In this document: piece after piece, positions 59,248 through 64,000 of the stretch
How positions within the stretch are numbered: position 1 is the stretch's first letter
Layout: the number at the start of each line of letters is the position of its first letter
DNA from: Rhizocola hellebori
GTDB lineage: Bacteria; Actinomycetota; Actinomycetes; Mycobacteriales; Micromonosporaceae
Assembly (NCBI RefSeq): GCF_016862955.1
Contig: NZ_BONY01000019.1
Coordinates: forward strand, 86,514-150,513
Length of the DNA stretch: 64,000 nucleotides
Reading direction: 5' to 3'
Position numbers and translations under genes: made by a program
Notes under the pieces: generated by a model
What the model saw: the letters and a program-made list of their open reading frames with translations, nothing else
What the model was told of the DNA's origin: nothing
Database searches by the model: none

Positions 59248-60318
59248 CTACTTCACCTGATCGAAGATGCCGTACATGGCCGACACCATGGCGATCGCGA
59301 CGAAGCCCACGATGAGGCCCATCACGATGATGACCGCCGGTTCGAAGAAGGCGGTCAGCCGCTTGAGCCGATAGTCGAGCTCGCCCTCGTAGTAGCGCGC
59401 CGTCACCTCGAGCTGCACGTCCAGGGTGCCGGTCTCCTCGCCGACGCGGATCATCCGGGCGGCGGTGGACGGGAACAGACCGGTGGCCGAAAGCGGCCGG
59501 GCCAGACCCTCGCCCTGCATCATCGCCTCGCCGACACTGCCGAGAGACCGCATGAAGACCCTGTTCCGCAAGGATTGCGTGGCCACGTGAAGCGCCTCGG
59601 GCAGGGCCACCCCGGCCGACGCCATCGAGGAGAGGACCCGGCAGAACCTTTCCACCAAAGCGAAGCGGAGGGTGGGCCCGAGCACGGGCAGGCGCAGCAG
59701 CAGGCTGTCCCGCACATAGCGGCCGCCGGAGCTGCGCGTGGCCACGAAGGAGATGAGCCAGAGCAGGGCGGCGCCGCCGAGCACGGCCCACCACCACTGC
59801 GCGAAGAAGTTGGTGACCCCCAACAGGATCCGCGTCGGCAACGGCAGCTCCGCGTTCAAGCCGTCGAAGAACACCCGGAACTTGGGCAGCACGAAAACCG
59901 CCATGACGACCACGGTCACCATCGACATGGCGGCGATGACGAGGGGATAGATGAGCGCAGAGGAGATCTTGCGCCTGGCCTCCAGGTCGCGCTCCAGGTA
60001 GGCGGCCAGCTGAGCCAGCACCACATCCAGCTGCCCGGTCAGCTCCGCCGAGCGCATGATGCCCCGGTAGTAGTCGGGGAACACCTTGGGATGGCGGTCC
60101 AGGCAGTCGGAAAGGCGCTCGCCGCGGTGCAGGCCGGCCTCGACGTCGGCCATCACCTTCTTCACGGTCGGATTCTTTGCCTCCTCGCCAAGGATCCGTA
60201 CCGCCTCGATGAGCGGCAGACCGGCCCGCACGAAGGCGCCGAGCTGGCGTGACAGGTGCATGAGCTCGTCGCGCTTGACCCGCGAGGCGACGATCTCGAA
60301 TTTGAGCACGTTGGTCAT
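59248..60318 (-). CDS. pilC: Type IV pilus inner-membrane platform protein PilC
   Basis: A 356-residue GspF/PilC protein with two copies of the T2SSF domain (about 20-140 and 225-345). Conserved segments are LSRQLGAFVRAGLPLIEAV, FPDYYRGIMRSAELTGQLD, and in the second copy ARMIRVGEETGTLDVQLE. Three or four membrane segments. It couples the motor ATPases to pilin insertion or removal. Two bases after the PilB gene. Confidence 0.94.
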   Translation of the reverse strand: MTNVLKFEIVASRVKRDELMHLSRQLGAFVRAGLPLIEAVRILGEEAKNPTVKKVMADVEAGLHRGERLSDCLDRHPKVFPDYYRGIMRSAELTGQLDVVLAQLAAYLERDLEARRKISSALIYPLVIAAMSMVTVVVMAVFVLPKFRVFFDGLNAELPLPTRILLGVTNFFAQWWWAVLGGAALLWLISFVATRSSGGRYVRDSLLLRLPVLGPTLRFALVERFCRVLSSMASAGVALPEALHVATQSLRNRVFMRSLGSVGEAMMQGEGLARPLSATGLFPSTAARMIRVGEETGTLDVQLEVTARYYEGELDYRLKRLTAFFEPAVIIVMGLIVGFVAIAMVSAMYGIFDQVK

Positions 60319-60320
60319 CT

Positions 60321-62099
60321 CTAGGTTCCTAAGACGTAGATGGAGCGCAACACTTCCGCCGGCGTGGTGACGCCGGATTCGACCAGGCGGGCCGCCTCCT
60401 GCTGCAGGGTGCGCATGCCTTCCAGCCGGGCGACCCGCAGGATTTCGTCGTGCGAGCCACGTTGCACGACCAGCTCGCGGATCCGGTCGCTGACCGGCAT
60501 CAGCTCGTAGACGCCGACCCGGTCAAGGAAACCGGTCTGGGCGCAGAAGTTGCAGCCGTGCCCGCGCATGAAGCCGCCGATCGGCGCATGGCCGTCGATG
60601 GCGCGCAGCAGCGCCAGCTCCTCCGCCGGTGGCTGGTAGACCTCGCGGCAGTGCTCGCAGATCCGGCGGACAAGGCGCTGGGAGAGCACCGCGGTCACCG
60701 AGGAGGCGATGAGGAAACCCTCGATTCCCATGTCCAGCAACCGTTGCAGGGCGGCGGCGGTGTCGGTGGCGTGCAGTGAGGAGAGCACGAAATGACCGGT
60801 GAGCGCGGCCTGTACGGCGATGCGGGCGGTGTCCACGTCGCGGATCTCGCCGACCAGGATCACGTCCGGATCCTGGCGCAGGATCGAGCGCAGCCCACCG
60901 GCGAAGGTGATGCCGGCCTGCTCGTGGATCTGAATCTGGTTGGTGTTGGGGATGCGGTACTCGACCGGGTCCTCGATGGTCATGACGTTGCGCTCGGGGC
61001 TGTTGATCTCACCGAGCGAGCCGTAAAGAGTGGTGGTCTTGCCACTTCCGGTCGGCCCGGCGCAAATCACCATCCCGTAGGGCGCGCGCAGAATCCTGGC
61101 GTAGCTTTCCACCATCTCCGGTGGCATGCCGAGCTGGGGCAGCCGGTACAGCTGCCGGCTCTTGTCCAGCAACCGCATCACCACCTTCTCGCCCTCGATG
61201 ACCGCGGTGGTGGAGACGCGGATGTCGACGCTGCGGCCCTCGATCTCCATGCTGATCTGGCCGTCCTGGGCGCGGCGGCGCTCCACGATGTTGAGCCCCG
61301 CGAGGATCTTGACGCGGCTGACCACCACCGGGCCCATCGAGCTCGGCAGGTCGAGCACGTCGTGCAGCACGCCGTCGATGCGGTAGCGCACCAGCACCCG
61401 CTCCGGGTGGGGCTCGATGTGGATGTCGGATGCCCTGTCCCGCAACGCCTGCGTGATGATCATCTGTACCACCCGCACGATCGGCGCATCGTCACTGGCG
61501 TCGTCGTTGGGCTTGCTGTCGCGGCGAAGCGTATGCGTCGCTTCGAAAGCGCGCACCTGTGAGTCGATACCCGTCAATGCGCGGTAGCTGTTGCCGATCG
61601 CGCGCAGGATGTCCGAGCGGGTGGCCATGCGCATCAGCACCGGCCGCCCGAGCGCGTCGCGCAGCAACGCCGCCAGGCCCTCCACCGGGAACGCCACCGC
61701 CACCTCGACCGCGTCGCCGCGCAGGGCAAGCGGAATGGCGAGCAGCTCGCGGGCGCCGGCCTCGTCCAGCAGCGCGGTGGCCTGCGGCGACGGGGTCACC
61801 TCGCGCAGATCGACCAGCTCCAGGCGGCGCTGCCGCGCCACCACCGCCGTCAGTACCCGCTCGTCGAGCACCCCGGCCTCGATGAGCTGCTCGCCAAGGA
61901 AACGCGGGACTCCGCGCTGCGATGCGGTCAGCGCCGCGACCACCTGCTTGGCCGTGGCCAGCTTCGCGTCGACCAGAATCTCGCCCAGCCGCTGCCCGCC
62001 CGCGTGCACCGACATCTCGGCCGGCCGCCGCGGCGCGACCATGGCCGGCGCCTCCGGCGCGGCTGGAACCGGTTGGCGGCCACGCGATCCGAGCTTCAT
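60321..62099 (-). CDS. pilB: Type IV pilus extension ATPase PilB
   Basis: A 592-residue GspE/PilB ATPase. The N-terminal MshEN/GspE_N domain (about 35-170) often binds c-di-GMP or contacts the platform. The ATPase core has Walker A GPTGSGKTT (about 348-356), Asp box MTIEDPVEYR, Walker B ILVGEIRD and His box LSSLHATDT. A C-terminal zinc site is formed by CEHC and CNFC. It powers pilus extension. It overlaps the PilT stop by four bases (ATGA at 62096-62099). Confidence 0.95.
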   Translation of the reverse strand: MKLGSRGRQPVPAAPEAPAMVAPRRPAEMSVHAGGQRLGEILVDAKLATAKQVVAALTASQRGVPRFLGEQLIEAGVLDERVLTAVVARQRRLELVDLREVTPSPQATALLDEAGARELLAIPLALRGDAVEVAVAFPVEGLAALLRDALGRPVLMRMATRSDILRAIGNSYRALTGIDSQVRAFEATHTLRRDSKPNDDASDDAPIVRVVQMIITQALRDRASDIHIEPHPERVLVRYRIDGVLHDVLDLPSSMGPVVVSRVKILAGLNIVERRRAQDGQISMEIEGRSVDIRVSTTAVIEGEKVVMRLLDKSRQLYRLPQLGMPPEMVESYARILRAPYGMVICAGPTGSGKTTTLYGSLGEINSPERNVMTIEDPVEYRIPNTNQIQIHEQAGITFAGGLRSILRQDPDVILVGEIRDVDTARIAVQAALTGHFVLSSLHATDTAAALQRLLDMGIEGFLIASSVTAVLSQRLVRRICEHCREVYQPPAEELALLRAIDGHAPIGGFMRGHGCNFCAQTGFLDRVGVYELMPVSDRIRELVVQRGSHDEILRVARLEGMRTLQQEAARLVESGVTTPAEVLRSIYVLGT

Positions 62100-63166
62100 G
62101 ACGGTTCCACTTCGCGCGGGTAGAGGCTGCGGGCCACCGCGTCGTCGTAGGAGACCGTGCGGGCGCGGATCAGGGCGTTGAGCGACTGCTCGAACGTGAT
62201 CATGCCTTCCCGCTGGCCGGTGACGAGGGCGTTGCGCAGCTGGTGCGTCTTGCCTTCCTTGATGAGGTTGCGGATCGCGGTGTTGGCCACCATGACCTCA
62301 TGCGCGGCAACGAGACCGCCGCCGATCTTGGGGAGCAGGCGCTGGTACACGATGCCGGTGAGCGCGGCGGCCAGCTGGGTGCGCACCTGGGCCTGCTGAT
62401 CGGCGGGGAAGACATCGATGATGCGGGCCAGGGCTTGGGCGGTGTCGTTGGTGTGCAAGGAGGCGAGCACCAGATGACCGGTCTCGGCGATGGTGAGCGC
62501 GAACCGGATCGACTCCAGGTCACGCATCTCGCCCACGAGCACCACATCGGGGTCGTTGCGCATGCTGGCGCGCAGCGCGTCGGCGAACGAGACCGTGTCG
62601 GTGCCCACCTCACGCTGGCTTATCGTGGCCCGCTTGTGCTTGTGCAGGTACTCGATCGGGTCCTCGATGGTGATGATGTGACAGGCCCGCTCGGAGTTGA
62701 TCTGGTCGATCATCGCGGCGAGCGTCGTCGATTTGCCCGAGCCGGTCGGCCCGGTGACGAGGATCAGGCCCTGGTGCATAGAGGTGAACTCGCGCAACGG
62801 TTTCGGCAGGCCCAGCTCGTCCATGGTCGGGATCTCCATCGGGATGATCCGCAATGTCACGGCGGTGAAGCCGCGCTGGCTGAACGCGTTGCCGCGGACC
62901 CGGGCCATGTTGCGCCAGGTCACCGAGAAGTCGTACTCCTGGCGCACGTCCAGCGAGGCGGCCTGTGCTTCGGTGAGCAACTCGGCGAGCAGGGCGTCGG
63001 TCTCGCTGCCGGTGAGCATAGGCGCGCCTGGTACCGAACAAAGCTGCCCGTGCAACCGCATTTGAGGCGGCCGGCCCATGGTCAGCAGCAGATCGGTGGC
63101 GCCCGCGGACCAGACGGCGTCGAGCAGGCCGTCGATTCCCGGACCGGTGACCGGTCGCTCATGCAT
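62096..63166 (-). CDS. pilT: Type IV pilus retraction ATPase PilT
   Basis: A 356-residue PilT. Walker A GPTGSGKST at 139-147, Asp box ITIEDPIEYLH, Walker B VVLVGEMRD, His box LASLHTNDT and the PilT-specific C-terminal IRNLIKEGKTHQL (AIRNLIREGK-like) motif are all present. It depolymerises pili and drives twitching or DNA uptake. It overlaps the PilB gene, and lies 81 bases from pilA with a strong palindrome between. An intact PilT indicates that retraction is expected. Confidence 0.95.
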   Translation of the reverse strand: MHERPVTGPGIDGLLDAVWSAGATDLLLTMGRPPQMRLHGQLCSVPGAPMLTGSETDALLAELLTEAQAASLDVRQEYDFSVTWRNMARVRGNAFSQRGFTAVTLRIIPMEIPTMDELGLPKPLREFTSMHQGLILVTGPTGSGKSTTLAAMIDQINSERACHIITIEDPIEYLHKHKRATISQREVGTDTVSFADALRASMRNDPDVVLVGEMRDLESIRFALTIAETGHLVLASLHTNDTAQALARIIDVFPADQQAQVRTQLAAALTGIVYQRLLPKIGGGLVAAHEVMVANTAIRNLIKEGKTHQLRNALVTGQREGMITFEQSLNALIRARTVSYDDAVARSLYPREVEPS

Positions 63167-63196
63167 TGGTTAAACCCTTCAGCGGAAAGCCAGTGC

Positions 63197-63226
63197 GGGA
63201 AGGCCGCTGGCGCCAGCGGCCTTCCC
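63197..63226 (-). terminator. Perfect 30-base palindrome between pilA and pilT
   Basis: GGGAAGGCCGCTGGC is followed at once by its exact complement GCCAGCGGCCTTCCC, a 15-base stem with no unpaired loop. It begins 21 bases past the pilA stop in the direction of transcription. It probably ends or attenuates pilA transcription so that pilin greatly outnumbers the motor proteins. Confidence 0.6.
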
Positions 63227-63247
63227 GGGTACCGGGGTGAGAAGTCG

Positions 63248-63637
63248 TCAGCAGGCCTCGACGGCGGTATCGGGGGTCACTCCGTCGGCGGCAAACTTGA
63301 AAGCCTTCACGTCGCCGTTGGTGTCCAAGGAAATGTGGTAGTTCTTGTTGTTCGACGGGGCCTCCTTGAGGAAGTCCTCGGTCACCAGCGCGCCCAGGCG
63401 GGCGGCGTCGGTGGCGCCGGCCGGGTAGGCGGACTTCTCGGCGAAGTAGGCCTCGACCGCGGTCATCACGGTGCGCTTGTCCGCGTCGCAGGCCGCAGTG
63501 ACGCCGCGGTCGTTGATGCCGCTGACGGCCAGGACGACGACACCGGCGAGCACGCCGAGGATCACGATGACGATCAGAAGCTCGATGAGGGTGAAGCCGT
63601 TCTGGTTCTTACGAGCGGCTCGCAGGCGCTGAAGCAC
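63248..63637 (-). CDS. pilA: Major type IV pilin PilA
   Basis: A 129-residue type IVa prepilin. The leader MLQRLRAARKNQNG is cleaved before FTLIELLIVIVILGVLAGV, with Glu at mature position 5. The globular part has two cysteines (AACDADK and the C-terminal AC), likely a disulfide closing the D-region. The GTG start has GAGGAG seven bases upstream. It is the pilus subunit, processed by the peptidase at 55789. Confidence 0.94.
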   Translation of the reverse strand: MLQRLRAARKNQNGFTLIELLIVIVILGVLAGVVVLAVSGINDRGVTAACDADKRTVMTAVEAYFAEKSAYPAGATDAARLGALVTEDFLKEAPSNNKNYHISLDTNGDVKAFKFAADGVTPDTAVEAC

Positions 63638-64000
63638 GAAGTGTCTCCTCGATGAAAGGGTGAGAGAAACCGCCGGCGAGGGTTAGGTGATCTCGGGGGC
63701 GGCGTTGGCAGACCGTACCCGTCACCGAGAGCGACGACTAGCCCACGCAACTGGGCGCTTTTGCCATCGGAGATGCGCTTTGTGGCGACATTTGGGCAGG
63801 TTCTTGCCGCAAGTCAAGATGATTCACCGAGCAGAGATCACCTGAACACGGATCGGCACTGACCAGTTGGTTTTACGTTCAACGACACTCGGCTCATCCG
63901 CGTTTGACCTGCTCGGAGGCCAAGAGTGGCCTGCCGGAGCCGCCCGGCCGCCGGGAGGCCAGGCGAGATCATCCAATGGCGGCTCGCCGCTCCAAGCGGC
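63638..64000. other. Upstream region of pilA, no gene seen
   Basis: These 363 bases contain no supportable coding frame and should hold the pilA promoter on the minus strand. A small inverted repeat (GCCCA, six bases, TGGGC) lies near 63743-63758 followed by a T-rich stretch on the plus strand. No recognised riboswitch core could be confirmed. Confidence 0.4.

Noticed and set aside
58786..60252. 488-codon plus-strand frame
   Set aside because: Antisense to pilC and a minor pilin gene; repetitive His/Glu/Arg content and no recognisable domain.
63700..63850. Possible c-di-GMP riboswitch upstream of pilA
   Set aside because: The minus strand has GGCAAA and several short GC stems, but the second conserved strand and GNRA loop of the GEMM core could not be placed.

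Overview
The window is high-GC DNA (G or C at most third codon positions, many GTG starts, ATGA and GTGA stop-start overlaps) typical of a filamentous or soil Actinomycetota. An F420-dependent oxidoreductase, Tat/Sec-secreted proteases, a BTAD-type regulator, ECF sigma/anti-sigma pairs and actinobacterial-style type IV pilus genes support this; I cannot name the genus. No rRNA, tRNA, CRISPR array or intact insertion sequence was found.

Layout. 1-4250: the edge of a truncated minus-strand gene, then a five-gene overlapping operon (ECF sigma factor, zinc-finger membrane anti-sigma factor, ABC ATPase, two membrane proteins). 4300-9111: fatty acyl-CoA ligase, a SAM methyltransferase with a tandemly duplicated 3' end, MmcQ/YjbR and DUF1963 proteins, and a secreted protein of unknown role. 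9108-16665: a large ATPase-BTAD regulator, a secreted trypsin-like protease, a two-component system and a DoxX-like protein. 16769-24927: an accessory island with RHS debris, a 5'-truncated RHS/HINT polymorphic toxin with a GIY-YIG-like tip, a candidate immunity gene, and several small genes resembling orphan immunity or toxin-accessory genes. 25018-27936: secreted M36 metalloprotease.

27994-43705 is a divergent polysaccharide-utilisation locus. A minus-strand operon (heparinase II/III-like lyase, a DeoR-LacI hybrid regulator, a hexapeptide acyltransferase fused to a helical domain) faces a plus-strand operon (DUF2264/GH154-like, ABC sugar importer, DUF624-like membrane protein, GH88 unsaturated glucuronyl hydrolase, KduI/IolB-family isomerase, KduD-like dehydrogenase, GH42 beta-galactosidase). 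Together they read as extracellular binding and import of a uronate- and galactose-containing oligosaccharide, intracellular lyase and hydrolase cleavage, and conversion of the unsaturated uronate towards 2-keto-3-deoxygluconate. Ten-base direct repeats between the two operons are the probable operators.

43702-48137: a LuxR-type regulator, two small secreted cysteine-containing proteins, a tyrosine phosphatase and a D,D-carboxypeptidase. 48201-55792: reductive pyrimidine (hydantoin/dihydropyrimidine) catabolism with a divergent MocR regulator: dihydropyrimidinase, beta-ureidopropionase, class III aminotransferase, malonate/methylmalonate-semialdehyde dehydrogenase and an F420-dependent LLM oxidoreductase, but no recognisable NAD(P)H dihydropyrimidine dehydrogenase. 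55789-63637: prepilin peptidase and a type IV pilus cluster (pilA, pilT, pilB, pilC and minor pilin-like genes).
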